Source: Anoplopoma fimbria (taxonomy: Eukaryota > Chordata > Actinopteri > Perciformes > Anoplopomatidae). From it: a stretch of DNA of 64,000 nt. Position numbers and translations under genes: made by a program. Numbering within the stretch: position 1 is the first letter of the stretch; each line of letters opens with the position of its first letter. This document shows positions 1-31,130 of this stretch, in pieces. The stretch lies in contig NC_072457.1 of assembly GCF_027596085.1 (NCBI RefSeq), positions 26,224,125 to 26,288,124 of the forward strand. Reading direction: 5' to 3'. The notes below the pieces were generated by a model. It did no database searches, was not told the DNA's origin, and saw only the letters and a program-made list of their open reading frames with translations.

Positions 1-728
1 TTCAATTTTTTCAAGGAAGCCGCTCATGCTGTAATTTCTATGCTTTCCGGCTCAGTCGCATACTTTCACACACACACTGTGAGCACTTCATGTCTTTTGT
101 CCCTCTGTCACCTTGTCTTTCAATCCCTCCCTCCCAGACAGATGAGGGGAGGTAGAGTGCAGGGACACAAAGGAGGAAGAGGGAGTGAGCAGCCACAGAC
201 GTCAAGGTGAAGGAGACACAGTCGATGAGGGAACATGATATAAAATGACAGGCTGAGAAACTGATTCAAGTACGACTGAGTTTAAAAAGAAAAGGACAAA
301 TATATATTTCGAAAGCTGTTTTCTTTTTGGATTTGCGGCCTCAAGGGGAGATAATATTTGTGAGAGGTAAGCAACTGTGAGGATTATACGATTTAAAAGG
401 CAAGCAAGACGGGCTCATGTGATTAATGGGAAGTCTGACTGAGTGGAAACATACCAGCTAATTTATAGGGCAGTCATCATATCATACAGTATGCAAGATA
501 AACCTTAACAAATGCCAAAACAATCCTCATGTGTGTTTGGTTGGTTGTTTCTCACAGATATGCATGCATGTAAAAACCCTCATCTGTTTTTGTTCTTTTC
601 CTTCCACTATATACGTTGTTGCTGGTGCCTTTCTAACGATTTCCCTGTTAAACCGATGTACATAAATAGTTTGTTCATCACTCCCTTTGCCTCCTAAGCC
701 TCCGTCCTCCATCCTGTGTCACTCCATC
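1..728 (+). promoter_or_regulatory. Upstream region and probable 5' noncoding exon of nxnl1
   Basis: Noncoding sequence before the nxnl1 start codon. A TATA-like TATAAAA lies at 239-245. A good splice donor (GAGAG|gtaagc) lies at 366/367 and a pyrimidine-rich acceptor ending in AG at about 697-698, so a short 5' untranslated exon (roughly 265-366) may be spliced to the coding exon. A GGATTA at 381-386 fits the CRX/OTX core (TAATCC reversed), which would suit a photoreceptor gene, but one 6-mer is weak evidence. The promoter and splice assignments are inference. Confidence 0.35.
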
Positions 729-1936
729 ATGGTGGACCTGTTCGTCGACCAAGTCCTGGTGAAGAACAACAAGGACCAGGACGAGCTGGACACAGAACGA
801 GAGATCGTAATGCACCTGCAGAACCGCATCCTGATGCTCTTCTTTGCATCTGCTGCATGTGAGAGCTGCCAGCGGTTTGCTCCCACGCTCAAGGACTTCT
901 TCAAACAACTGACGGATGAATTTTATGTGGACCGCGCTGCTCAGCTGGTTCTCCTGTACATTAGGTACAACACGCACAAAGACACACATTATGGTGTTGC
1001 ATTGGTTTTGCAAAGGACCACATTTATTTACAAACCCCATTACCCAAATTGTAACCACTTAGATGCTCAACCATACCTCTTTCCCTAATCTAAATTTAAA
1101 GAATACTGTGCACAAGTTTTTACATGTGTAATCTTGCACACATACAATTCATATTCTATATCTTGGAAAAGATAAGGAAATATGCTTTTTCTTACTATTT
1201 CTCAGAAATTGCCTTGCCGTGTATTCCAATAAATGTGAGAACCAAATGTACTCATAAGACAGGGATACATATTCTAACAAACATTTGGAAAGGTTTCCAG
1301 ACTTGGAGTCTATCCGCCTACATCTCCCAGCAACATGATCTTCCTTTTTCCTTCATCTGTCAGTTTGGACCAGTCAGAGGAAAAGCAAGAAAGCTTCCTC
1401 AAAGAGCTGCCCAAGAAGTGCCTGTTCCTGGCCTATGAGGACCCCTACAGGAGGTGGGTTGCTTTGGCCAGTTGGTTGTGTGCACAACCTGCTGGTGGGT
1501 GATTGTAATGTAAATATACCTCGCTGTATAAATCCATTAGCTGTATGCCAAAGTGTGTGTGTGTGTGTGTGTGTGTGTCCACAGGGAGCTCGAGGCCATG
1601 TTTAACGTGGAGGAGCTGCCCACAGTTGTGGTGCTGCGCCCGGACTGCTCCATCCTGAGCCCTAACGCGGTGGAGGAGATATTGCGCCTCGGTCCGGACT
1701 GCTACCGCAACTGGCAGGAGGCAACAGAAATCATCAACAGGAGCTTTATGATCAGCGAGGATTTTGAGGGGAAGTCCATGCGCAGCTTGAGCGACCCTAT
1801 GAGGAGGTTGAAGTATAAGGTGGAAGATGAGAAGAAGAAGAAAAAAAAGGAGAAAAAGAGCAGAGGGTGGGGTGGAGGTGGAGGTGGAGGAGGAGGGGAA
1901 GATGCAGAGGTGGATGGAGGAGGGTCACCGTGGTGA
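729..1936 (+). CDS. nxnl1: Nucleoredoxin-like protein 1 (rod-derived cone viability factor), 3 coding exons
   Basis: Thioredoxin-fold protein of photoreceptors. In mammals the long form acts in redox defence and a short secreted form supports cones. Coding exons are 729-964, 1364-1453 and 1585-1936. They join in phase (AG|T, AG|G) to give 225 residues, against 212 in human. The start resembles the mammalian protein (VLVKNNKDQDELDTE at residues 9-23), and the thioredoxin-type C-x-x-C motif (CESC) is at residues 44-47, where human has CPQC. Exon 3 carries ELPTVVVLRPD and the conserved NWQEA motif. The tail has a lysine run then a glycine run, like the Gly-rich human C-terminus. The ATG at 729 is chosen because homology begins there; the reading frame extends upstream to 687. 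A polyadenylation signal AATAAA lies at 2220-2225. Confidence 0.95.
965..1088 (+). other. nxnl1: Retained-intron coding extension giving a possible short NXNL1 isoform
   Basis: If intron 1 is not removed, the exon 1 frame stays open through the donor at 964/965 and stops at 1086-1088. This yields a 119-residue protein: 78 residues of the thioredoxin fold, including C-x-x-C, plus about 41 intron-coded residues. In mammals the short trophic form RdCVF (109 residues) is also made by intron retention. The open frame is seen directly; its use is inference. Confidence 0.45.
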
Positions 1937-2240
1937 TGGCGACCAACAAGAGGACAAAACTGTTGGTTTCCTCAAGAGTTGCCATGATTCCATTGGTTGA
2001 TGACGCTGCCAATGATACACAGTTACAATTAACCAAACAAAACCCTTTTCACAGCTCAATGTCCAACAATACCAACATTTATCATCTTACTAAAGAGGTA
2101 GACACATCAAACTGACATTTTATGTCACTAGATTTGCTTTTTTATATCAGAGCCAAGCTACGGGCGCAATCTGGCTGCAGACACATCTCTCGTATAAGTG
2201 GTGTGATGTGCCAACAAGCAATAAAAGTAATGTAAATCTA
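1937..2240 (+). other. nxnl1: nxnl1 3' UTR with poly(A) signal
   Basis: Noncoding sequence after the nxnl1 stop. A canonical AATAAA at 2220-2225 predicts cleavage near 2240. No other gene-like feature is seen here. Confidence 0.5.
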
Positions 2241-3738
2241 TCAAAATGGAGCACTAAATACTGCTAACTTCAGCTTAGAATTGGCTGTTTTTAATGTCTC
2301 TGAAAGCTGCCAAGTATACTGTCAAGCCAAGGTCACGTCTGAGCCAAGAAATACCATAATGGCTTGTTTTATTACACCCGGGAGATTATTCCAACCATTT
2401 CCTCATTTTCAACGACACATCTCTGTAATGCGATGAACTTTTTACATGATCATTTGTACCATCCAATCAAAACACGTCATGCATAATCCCAAATCAATGA
2501 ATTATTCAGCGCCATTAAAATAATTTTGTTGGTGACTGTTGTGCTTTGAGTGTTTATGAAGTCTAGCTCCACTTTACAGGCGACACAAGAAGCAATCAGG
2601 GCCATTCAAAGGCTGTCAAGTGAAATTATGGAGAAACTGGCTTTCCTACATAATCAGTGATTTTCCTTTGACATGACATATCCTCTTTTCATACTAAGGG
2701 CTGTGTTTGGTCTTTGCACATTTTCTTGCACGTGTCATCTGCATAATTGAGGCCTTTAAGCCAGAGTCTAGATGAACTAGAGGAGGACGGGAGGTAACCT
2801 TCCTACAATACGGGTAGGAACAGATCCATATATCAAACACGAGAAAGCAATGAACACACAGGGGTGAATAAAGACAACCTGGCAGAGGAACAGGGAAAAT
2901 CAGGGAGAATATTAATGGGGAGGGCAGCTGACCTAATCAGGGGCAGGTGAGTAATTGAGTTCAGGTGTGGACAAAGAGGCTGCACGGGAAACACACAAGG
3001 GCAGGAACTGAAACAACAGGAGAGGTTAGAATTTAAGAAATAAAACCAAATTATATGCAAATGATATGTCTTTCATCCTCTCTCCTTCGAGTGACCTGCC
3101 ATTACTCCTAAAATGCAAATAAAAAAGCCATAAGATAGCGCTTTATTTTTTGCGACGTAGGAGCAATGACAGTAATGGGAGTGGGAGCAAGCACATGCTC
3201 GGGTAACATGCTTCTGCAGAGACGGATGATGACACCAGAATGTCATCAGGTGTCATCAAAGGTGTGACGGGTTGATTGGTATGACCGACGTGCTCGATGA
3301 ATGGCGGTGACATGATGATTCATTTAAAAGCAGCCGGTGACAAACATCTACTGTCAGAGCTGCTCAAAGCAAAGCTCTCCCTATAGTTTAATGGACCAAA
3401 CGCCTGTGCTTGGTGGATGTGCACAGACTGCACACACAATAGCCCCCCCCACACACACACACTCAATGCTCATGTTGTAGGACCAGGGTAAATGCTGAAC
3501 TCTGAGTCTGGTCAGACCTGTGAAACAGACCAGGAGGCCTAAATAAACATGTTTATTCCATGTTATTCCTTTCCTTCTGCCCACACAGCAGCTTATTGTT
3601 GCTCACTCAGACAAACCTTGGTAATATAGTCTCCCCGCCTCTCTCTGTCCCTGCACACGTACAAACACGCACACATGCACACGCACACACACACGTTGCG
3701 CGCTCCCGAGAGCAGAACGCGCAACAAGCGGACCAGGG

Positions 3739-3774
<36 letters not shown>

Positions 3775-4200
3775 GAGCGCCAGAAGAAGAAGAAGAAGAC
3801 GACGAGAGAAGGACGGATGCAAGGCGATGCCAGGAGCAGAACAAACCTGATCTCTCCTGGTTTATCCAAGCTGTTGTCGTTTTGAAATTATTTTTTATTA
3901 TCATTTTTCTAACACGATTCCTGCCTTTTTTTTTTTTTTTTTTTTCTCTCCTCTGTGTTTGAAAACCTGATACATTTCTCCCCCTCTCACACCCGTCCTG
4001 ATGTGCCATCACGATTCTCCTCCACGGATATGCAAAGCAGGCCGTCACGTTTATTTCCCACTGAATGCGAGGATGTAACAAGCGGACGCACATGACCAGC
4101 AACAACAACAAGGCGACAAGGGAACCGGGGCAGCTCCGTTCATCTGCGCCTCCATCTGCGTCTGATCACCGTGCATTTTCCTCCTCCCTCCCTCGTCCAT
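2241..4200. other. Intergenic region between nxnl1 and adgrl1
   Basis: No supportable gene. Open frames here are low-complexity or chance. It holds a stretch at about 2830-3050 whose style resembles dispersed fish repeats, a (GA)n tract at 3740-3770 followed by GAA triplets, and a T run at 3927-3945. Homology of the repeat-like part was not tested. Confidence 0.5.
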
Positions 4201-4206
4201 CGGAGC

Positions 4207-4657
4207 TATATAAAGGCCCCATAGCGAGCACCTTCTCCTGCCATGAAACCCGTGGGAATTATGATACCGACGTGACGCACAGTAACACACAGCACAGCGA
4301 GGAAGACATCGAGCCTCAGCAGGGACGGAGGGAGGGTGTGAGGTCCACGGTGCACTGATCACAGGAGGAGGGGGGGAGGAGGAGGAGGAGGAGGAGGAGG
4401 AGGACGCCCAGTTGTTGTTGGACACCTAATGACTGCCTTATAGACCAGCAGGTATCGCCCCACATCATTCTTCACCCCCACTGAATATTTTTTTATTGTT
4501 TTATTTTTTAATGCATCGGGCAGAGCGGAGCAGGAGAAAGGGAGGAGAGGACAGTGGATGCAGGAGGAGAGACGGAATGCGGAAGACGCAGTGAGCGAGG
4601 AGGAGGAGGAGGAGGAGGTGGAGGAGGAGGAGGAGGAGGGAAACCGGAGGATTGACG
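4207..4657 (+). promoter_or_regulatory. adgrl1: Probable core promoter and 5' noncoding exon of adgrl1
   Basis: A clear TATA box (TATATAAA, 4207-4214) predicts transcription from about 4238. The downstream sequence is rich in GAG/GGA triplets (4369-4403 and 4598-4640) and ends in a strong donor, GACG|gtaaga, at 4657/4658. The next compatible + strand acceptor, at 13198/13199, opens the exon carrying the latrophilin start codon. Linking this exon to adgrl1 is inference from orientation and splice signals; it could belong to a noncoding transcript. Confidence 0.4.
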
Positions 4658-4696
4658 GTAAGATATGGATATAGGCTATGAGGATGCACCCCGCCC

Positions 4697-4740
<44 letters not shown>

Positions 4741-5600
4741 TCTCTCTCTCTGTCACATGCACACACGCACATACATGATCATTGCCTGAGAAGACAGCAG
4801 AGGTGCCCTGCTCCTCCTCCTCCTCTGCTGCTGATGCTGCTGCTGTCAAGGACCATTTCATCACTGAGGGACAGGGATCTGATGCAGGGCCTTAAACTGC
4901 TCCCTGCCATTGTAGCTGGGTCAGTAGTATGGGAGTGTGAGGCGTTTGTGCTGTGAGATATTCATGGGCACGTGATGAGGCTCCTCTGGGCCTTTTTAGA
5001 GGAGCGCATGGGAGAAAGTGGCGTAATGACTCAGGGTGTCCCACGCTGGACCATCAGAGCGGTCTGTCACAAGTGGGCTGAGTTATGGTCATTGCACTCA
5101 CACACATCACACTCCTTCATTGCAGTGTCGGGTGTGCTGCAGTGGAAAGCGGTGTAAACATGCACGCACATACACACACACACACAGGTTTGGTCTGGAT
5201 GTTTGCTGGTTTGGTTTGCTGATTCACCTCAGATGGGAACATGAGGAGGAAAGTGAGAGAGCGAAGGGGAGAGCACAGGGCGAGTGAGAGTCCATTATCA
5301 ATATTTCAGCGAGGCGATGAGAGGACTGGGTCAGTGGAGGAGGCCAGGGGCTGGGAGGGAAGGGAGGAGGAACGGAGGGAGGAGATGCAGAGGAGACAAA
5401 TGAAAGAGGTGGAAGGTTGAGGGAGTGATGGAGAGACGGAGGGATAAGTGGAGAAGAAAATGGCTCAGTGACCGACAGGACTCGTGCTCTTCTGTCAGGA
5501 GGAATTTCTGATACATTTGTAACCTTGAGTGTGTGACGGTGCATTGATTTATATTAAGAAATGTTAGTGAACACACATTTTAATAAGGTGACTCACCCAG

Positions 5601-5601
<1 letters not shown>

Positions 5602-5687
<86 letters not shown>

Positions 5688-5800
5688 TGCGCCTTGCTTG
5701 TTGGATGGGAGAGAGAAAACAAAGGTTTGTTTCCATATAGGGATCATTTACACCACTGAGGAGAAAAAAAGAAACATGATTTGCTTAAACCACTCAGATT

Positions 5801-5884
<84 letters not shown>
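5602..5884. repeat. Paired (TG)n and (CA)n microsatellites
   Basis: A perfect (TG)n tract of 84 nt (5602-5685) is followed, after 116 nt of unique sequence, by a (CA)n tract of about 83 nt (5802-5884). The two are complementary and could pair as a hairpin with a loop of about 116 nt. Confidence 0.95.
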
Positions 5885-5887
<3 letters not shown>

Positions 5888-8879
5888 TTGGATGGATTTG
5901 ACTTGTAAAACGCACCATATTTGTCTCTTTTCTGTTCGGACCACCTCGCTCCGGTTCCTATCATGTCTCTTTGCATCAGTCAGACACACTGAGTCAGTCT
6001 CCTGCCTCTGCTGCGAGCCTGTATGCAGGCCTGTATGCAGGCCTGTTCAAGGCTATCAGTGAAAGACTAATATTGTGTTATGAGATGAGACATCATCTGG
6101 GATTTCACTTATTACAATATTGCCATTAATATTTCATTAAAGATCAGTCCAAAAATATAATCGACTGACAATGAATGTTTTGTCTATGCAAAAAGAAATA
6201 GGAAAAAAATGTTCTCTGGAGCTCAAGGTGACGTTGAATTGCTTGTTTTGTTCCATCAAAAACCTTCATTATATGTGACAGAAAAAAAATCATATGACAA
6301 AGGAAAGCAGCCTTCTGTTTGAGACCCACCAGCCAGTGAATATTTTTGCCGTTTTTGTTTTAAAAGATTATTGAAATGTGTAATTGCTCTTGGAAAAAGC
6401 TGCAAATTGATTTTCGGTCAGTCGAGTAATTGCTGTAATTCTGCTGTCGGGCCTAGAGTTGTGTTTTCCTGTGATTGGTTGCAGCATTACAGAGCTTATC
6501 AAACTGAAAATGAACAGTGATGACCATCATGTCATTATTATATTTTTGTCTCTTAAAATCTTGTGTGTTAATGTCTATGAAAGATCAAATATTCATATCT
6601 TTTTTTTAAACATTATTATTGTACAAAATTATTTGATCAAATATATATAGTCCAGGAGGTGTGGGTGATATGGGTACTTTTTCTATTACTGTATGCTTTT
6701 TTAATTTTTTTAAATCATGATATTGATACATATTGTGGTATAGTGAATTTTCTGAAAACACATTTGAGAAACAAATTGAATAAATGAACCCAGCAATCGC
6801 TGTGCTAAACACACTCTATTACCCAGGAGCTGAATCCAAAACACTACAAGGTGATTACTGCAAACCAAATTCTCTAAATATTTTTTTCAGTACAGTGTTT
6901 GAAACCCTAATTGACTCTTCATAATACAGAGGTATAGCAGATACATAATACAATAACCAATCAGGGATGTCTGCTTTTGGTCAAACAATGGTAGTTTAAA
7001 ACTACCTCACATATCCAAGGCACAGCTTCCATCTTGTAAACGTTATGGGATATTCTCAGATGTGAGTTGCATGACTGTCATCTCACGGTATGAACGGTCT
7101 GGTCTTATGGCTAAAAACGAGTTGACCGGCTGAAGCCTCCTGATAACAAAAGCCTCTGGATGCACTCGGCTCTGCTCTGTCACACCTCCGTCAATGATTT
7201 CACAGGAAAGCAGAGGCAGTTTTCGTTTGCCGTGACTTTTAGTAACGCTTCAAGATCACAAACCTTTTTCTTTGTCCAGGACTTTGTCTTGGTGACATGT
7301 TGGAACAGATAGTATTATAGGAAGAGGTTATGCTGACACACAAATCATGTTTAGTGTAAAGAGGCAGGACGGGACATACAGTACAACACACGATGCTCAA
7401 GGTTGCTCCGAATAACAGTCCGTACTTCTCTGAATGTCATCCTCTGTCAACACACAAAGGTTTCTCACGTTATCCCTCCACTAAGATGATTCAGTCTCTT
7501 AGAATGCTGAAAGAGCAGGAAAAGCTCACATACTGTACCTTCGCTTTATGTGCTTCATTCTCAAACTCTCTATGATGACACGCTCTCAGGCAGCATCAAC
7601 CTGTACGCGCATTACTACAACCATAGATGTGTCATGTGTTAAACATTAGCAACCCGTTATGAATATTTACCCAACCCCAAGACATTTGGTTCGCGGTCAC
7701 TTCACATATTGGAATTTACATTTTCCAGGAACTACAACATGACCTTTACTGCAGCATTTCTCTGTTTTTTTAATGTGAAAGCTGCGAGCAGTGCATTGGG
7801 AATAAGTGACACTAACACAATGTGTCATTTTAAAGGGATGAATTACCATCTTTAAAAAAACGTGTCTTACAGTATCACCTTACTTACATGCCCATATGTG
7901 CAGTAAAAGAGTTATTAGTGACTGATTGTTCCTCCTGCATAGAAAAAATACTCACATCATCACAGGATATGTCATTTGAATTCCATATGTGGATATATAA
8001 TGTGATAGAGTGCCTTTTCTGTAAAATCATCACGTTGATGGATGAAAAATAAGCAGAGAGGAATATCTGTTTTCAGTTAATCCAATATTTCCACAGAGCA
8101 GTTCTGCTCTTTGATTTGTGTTGCTCACTGTAGCATAATACACTTAGTGTGGCAAAATGTCTTACCAACGCTATTGCTGTCCTTCCTGGCCATGAAGAGA
8201 TCCTGTCTTAGCATCGATGTCACTCGTTCTGGGTAAAAATGTAAAGCAGTAAAGCCAGTATGGTAATTTGAAGACAAACCTTTGAAAATGACATACTTAA
8301 TTGTTGCATCTGTCTTGGCCATATCGTCTCCACTGGTTTCCCATCATACTTTCATACTAGTATGATTGTGTGTAACAGATAAATTAATTATATCTGGTGA
8401 AAATCCAATTAGAAATTTCAGAAAATATAGAAAATGCCGGTTATAATTTCCCAAGGTGACGTCTTCAGCTGACTTGATCTTCAATCAACAGTTGAGAAGC
8501 TGAGAATTTGAAACCAAAAGATGATTATTTGAGCATTAAAGTAGTTGCTAGTTGTTAGTTTTTTGGTCAAATCACTAATTGTTACAGTTCTAGTCAACAT
8601 CCAAGTCGTAGTTACAACTGTGAAAATCAGATTTTTTTTGAAAGCCCAGTTCTACTTTTAATAAAGGTGCCTAAAAATCAGACAAACATGGACGCCGCAG
8701 CATTAGTCCTCCATTCAATGTAATTAAACCAAGATTTAACAGATATGTTGTTACATTGCACAGTATTTTAATCCTCACACGACCAACTTTTTAATTATAC
8801 AACCTTCTTAATGACATTAACGCTCACAAGTCGTTAACATGGGATTTTTTCCCCCTCTCTGCCACACTGCATAGGTCTC

Positions 8880-9140
8880 TTATCTGTTCACTTTACCAGA
8901 TTGAAGTGGGGTCTCCACCTCTGACTGGGCAAGAGGGACGATTTTACACTGCTGAAGCTTCATATTTGTTTTAGGACTATGGATTTAGTTCCCCGTCACT
9001 TACATTGGAGTCGCACAAAGAAGGGATTGCTTTACAGACTGTAAAGAGAGGGGGACAATTACAGCGACAAATAGCTCTTTAAACGTACAAGTATTGATTT
9101 AAGACCGACTTTTAGAAAACGGTGAACCTATCCTTTAAGA
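8880..9140. repeat. Dispersed repeat fragment (by recognition)
   Basis: The wording of this stretch (cacttacattggagtcgc, then gaacctatcctttaag near 9123-9140) matches my memory of a degenerate repeat frequent in percomorph genomes. No coding capacity is seen. Family name not assigned. Confidence 0.35.
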
Positions 9141-10180
9141 TCACTTTAAGGTCCTGTGGGCTGTTTTTTCTGTGTGTGTGGTGATCTTCGTCTTTACAGC
9201 TACACATCTCAACTATTCTGCTTCATACCGAACAGTGATGAGGTAAAAAACAAAACAGTGATAGATGACCAAACACTCCTGAAATGTTCTTATTCCCAGA
9301 AAGTGCTTATAGTGCACTAAGGCACGGTGAGCTTTTAAGTCGGGGAGTGAGTGCCGAGGGCAGACTTAGGATTGTGATAAATATGTGAGGAATCTTATCA
9401 ATGTTTAATCGACCTTGCTGCAGTCTTTAGAAGAGACTCGATTCTTTAGGGGAAAGGAAAGGACTACTCACGCAAAAAGGATGTAGCTACACACACGTGG
9501 AAAAGTACGAGAAGCCACAAATCGCATTCGTTTCCGCATCCATATTTTAAACGTCATTATCTATCTTTATCAGTGTTAGCATTACGATATGTAGTCAGTT
9601 TGGTATTTTAGCAGATGACTTATGTGAAAAATGATGGCAAATTAAAAAAAAATGCAGTGGATGACTTTGAAAATGACTTTTAACACATGATCTGGATATA
9701 TCTGCAAGCCATTCACTCCCATTTCCCAAACCCAAAACGCTCTCAGGGGTGTCCGACATGCGGTGCAGGTGGTATCGTTCTGAACTTGGCTCTGAGCGTC
9801 GCTCGGTTTCCTGCCTGCAACAAGCGAATGATTGACAGAGGGCGACACCTCCTTTCCCCAGAGTCACGCATCGACCAGACAAACATACAGGCTCTAAAAC
9901 CCTGTAAGTGGCTTTGACTGTGGTGAGTAGGCCTCAGCCCTCTGGGAGCTGTAGAGGTCAATGGTCTGAAGCGGGCTCGCCGTCACAGAGGGCACTGTAG
10001 CGTGTTTTAAAATCCTCTCTTAAGCCTTAAATATTATCGACGGCGACAAGAAAAATTTTCGACGCTGTTGTTATTAAAAAAGTATTTCAGCCAATAAAGC
10101 TTTTACTCTCGCTGTGCTGTCAGGAGTCTAATCTCTCTGTCTCTCCCTCGCCTCTTGATTGCTCTCTCTCTCTCCATCCC

Positions 10181-10202
10181 ACACCACACACACACACGCA
10201 CG

Positions 10203-10283
<81 letters not shown>
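10181..10283. repeat. (CA)n microsatellite with CG interruptions
   Basis: Nearly pure CA dinucleotides, interrupted by several cgca units around 10197-10208 and at 10248. A (CT)n-rich tract follows at about 10405-10447. Confidence 0.95.
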
Positions 10284-10286
<3 letters not shown>

Positions 10287-10412
10287 CTCATTCTTCCATT
10301 AGGACCATAACACTACAATGCTGTTTTGTCACTTTGTGCTTCATAGTGATCTGCCCTGAGGCGCTGATAGCTCTCTGACCAAAATGAGGGGGAGGTTACT
10401 CGCTCTCTCTCT

Positions 10413-10452
<40 letters not shown>

Positions 10453-11423
10453 GTTGATGTTACAGCCTCCGCCTCCATCAGTGTGATCTTTGTACCTGCC
10501 GTGATTTCAAGTCAGTTTGAATGATTTACAACAGGCTGACTTTAATGGCTTTCAGGTAACATTTGCTCCCCAAGGCAGTGAGTCAATCAAATGTATTTCT
10601 TATATAATGCTTACATTCAGGTTTTGTGACTTCTCTTCAAGTAAAACATAGATTATTTTATGGATGAACCAGTTGAAGCTAGATAATGTCAAAAAATTGT
10701 AAAATTGTCTACTGCAGTCCCCTCAAGTGAAATGACAAATTCCCCAAATGCAGATTCTCACATTTGAGAAGCTTGAACCTGCAAATATTTGACATTTTTC
10801 CCAAACCAATGACTTAAACCTCTAAAGTCAAACACTGTTGAAACCCACTTGACCTTATTTTAAATTCTAGCAGAACTTCCGCAATTTCCAAAGATACCAG
10901 ATATGTCAGGCTGAGCTTAGGGTGAATTTGTGTAAAATGATGAACACGACTATATCATATTCCCATTTGATTTAACGGTGCAGACATAAAAAAACATGGA
11001 GTTTTGTGTTTGAATGTTTCACATCATGGAAAGTTGGAAAAAGCTGTTACTGACAGACTAGAATGATGTGATTTTAACAACAAGCTACTTAATGGGACTA
11101 AAAATGGAGTACTGTTTGAAGAAAAATTGTTGCTTTTACATTTTCTGCTGCTACTGAGTCACTATTAACACTGCTATATATATGCAGATAAATGCAGTTT
11201 CACTGTGTATACTGTATGTGCACATGGTTGGGTGTGTGTATGTGTACTACTCACACTCACACTCACTTAGAGGAGGCTGCTCCTCCAAGTAGGCCGGTCG
11301 GTGGCCCGGGGCTGGATTTTTGGTTGCAGGCAGGGAGCATGGTACTGCGAACAGGGGGACTGGGTGTGTGGCTTTGTCAAGGCCCATCAGTGTCCTTGCT
11401 CTACTTACTCTGCATCAACACTT

Positions 11424-12280
<857 letters not shown>

Positions 12281-13114
12281 GAGACCGTCATGCTGGATAC
12301 TATGCACACACTGCAGCAGCAGATTGGAATGCTAAGCAGTGGAGGGGAAAAAAGTAATGCCGTGCAAGATGCCGTTCAGCCTCCATCCTCCCTTCTGTCC
12401 AGGGCCACGAGTTCAGACTATATTAGGGAGTCGTATTACTGTTGTTCTCTTGTATCTCATCCGCCTGCGTGTCCCGTATGTTCCCTAGTTTAACTCCACA
12501 GTGCAGCATCACCCTCTGATCACCTGCGCCCTCAGTCAGCTGTTTACCTCGTTACCCCTGCTGGGGAGGAGATCGTCTCCACAACATCATTTATTTAGGA
12601 TTACTGAAAAGTAGCCTAAGCTGAGCCCAGCCCTCTGCCTGTGTGTGTGTGTGTGTGTGTGTGCACGTGTGTGCGTGTGTAGGTGTAGGTGTGTGTGTAC
12701 GTGTGTGTGAGGATAGAAAGATTAAGACTCTTTTATGGGTCAGTGGCTACTGTTGTGCCTGGCTAATTACGGACCTAAAACACGTACACACGTGTGTGTG
12801 TGCTTTCACTCATAAACACGCAGTTACACACACCCAGCACATCTCCCTCGCTCTCTCTCCCTCCCTCTCTCTCTCTCTCTCTTTCTCTCTCAGACTGCAC
12901 TGTGCTATCACCATGGTAACAACAGATTGAGGGACTTTTCGCTGCACCAAATGCTCAATTGTTATCTATTCCTCTCCCTCCTCTCTGTCTGTCTGTCTGT
13001 CTCTATTATTCTGTCCATCTACCACCCCGCTGTGTTTGCTCATGTGCACTCTTTTGCTGTCAGTGTTTGTTATAGGCAATCCAACAAATATACACACACA
13101 CACACACACTGATT

Positions 13115-13145
<31 letters not shown>

Positions 13146-13248
13146 AGAGAGTGCACTTCTTCACTCTCAATCTTACACTTACACTTCTTCCTCCCCAGGC
13201 TCTCCTAACGCGGCTGGTGGTGTGACGTCCTAAATCTTCCTGCCCAGC

Positions 13249-30021
<16,773 letters not shown>

Positions 30022-30995
30022 CTAGGGCGGTGGTGATCGGGGCATAGAAACCAGGGACGAGGAGGAAGACGGTGGTTATATCAAATAAGGAAGGTCAATC
30101 TGATGGAAAGGATGATGATTGTGATGACAAAGGTGATAATGATGATGGATGATGATGGATGATGAAAGTAATGATGATGACAGTGACGGCTCCTCCCTGC
30201 TTCTATCTCCCGATCACCACGAGACTTCCCCCTTTTCATGTTTTGTTACTTTTCTATGACTGTGATCCATTTACAACTCTTCCTCCTTCCACGTCCTCTC
30301 TTTACCCTCTCTTTCCTGAAACCCTTCTGTGTCTCCCCGTCTCATTGGTGCTTATCTTTATCGGCCCATCGTCTTAAGTTTCTATCGGTTTGTCGGCTGG
30401 GTGTTGCCCTTCCCTGTAGCAAGCAAACAGTGTGTCAAAGAAGCACTTGTGTGTTGCCAAAAAATCCTTTCAAAGAACATGTGCATGACTTTATAGTGGC
30501 TTTACAAGGCTACATACTGTAGGAGGGAAGTGTGTGCGTGTGTGTGAGCGGATGTGCGTGAATAGCTTGATGAGCATGCGTGTGTGTAAGGATGAGTGTG
30601 TGAGTGTGAGCGTGTGTAAATACATCATTCTTGTATAATTAATGTATCACAGTGAAGCATTTTATCAATATCAACTGGGAGGCCTCTTACACACATCCCC
30701 TCCTACTGATTTTGAACTCTTGACCAATCCCATTTCACATCAAGATCAACGCCCCCCCTTCAACTACCCCCTCCCTCCACCTGCCACAAACTGTTGGTGA
30801 TGGAACTCGTTGCCATGGAGCTTGTCATAGCAACAGAACTATTGACTCCAGAGCCAGAGATCATATGAAACCTCAGAACTTTTCTGCAACCCCCTGAGAT
30901 CCGTGTAAATATCGACCTAAAGTGTTCTGATTGTCTTGTATTGCTATTGAAGTTCAAGTAAACATGTGAAATAAATGTTACCGTCTTTCTCTTTG
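30022..30995 (+). other. adgrl1: adgrl1 3' UTR
   Basis: Noncoding sequence from the stop codon to just beyond AATAAA at 30970-30975. It includes a GATGAT-rich stretch (30108-30185) and a GT-rich stretch (30530-30620). Open frames here are unsupported. Confidence 0.6.
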
Positions 30996-31130
30996 TGTGG
31001 ATGTACAGAGAGAATGAGGGGTTTCACTAAACGGAGAAATGCAGAACTGCAGTAGAAAAAGAGGGGGGCAAAAGACTGTTAATGGATATAATGAAGAAAA
31101 AGTCTCAGTTTGATGGATAACATTTTTTTA

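Noticed and set aside
9595..9961. Overlapping open frames on both strands
   Set aside because: No family resemblance, no splice context, and mutual overlap. A slightly higher GC content is the only distinguishing feature.
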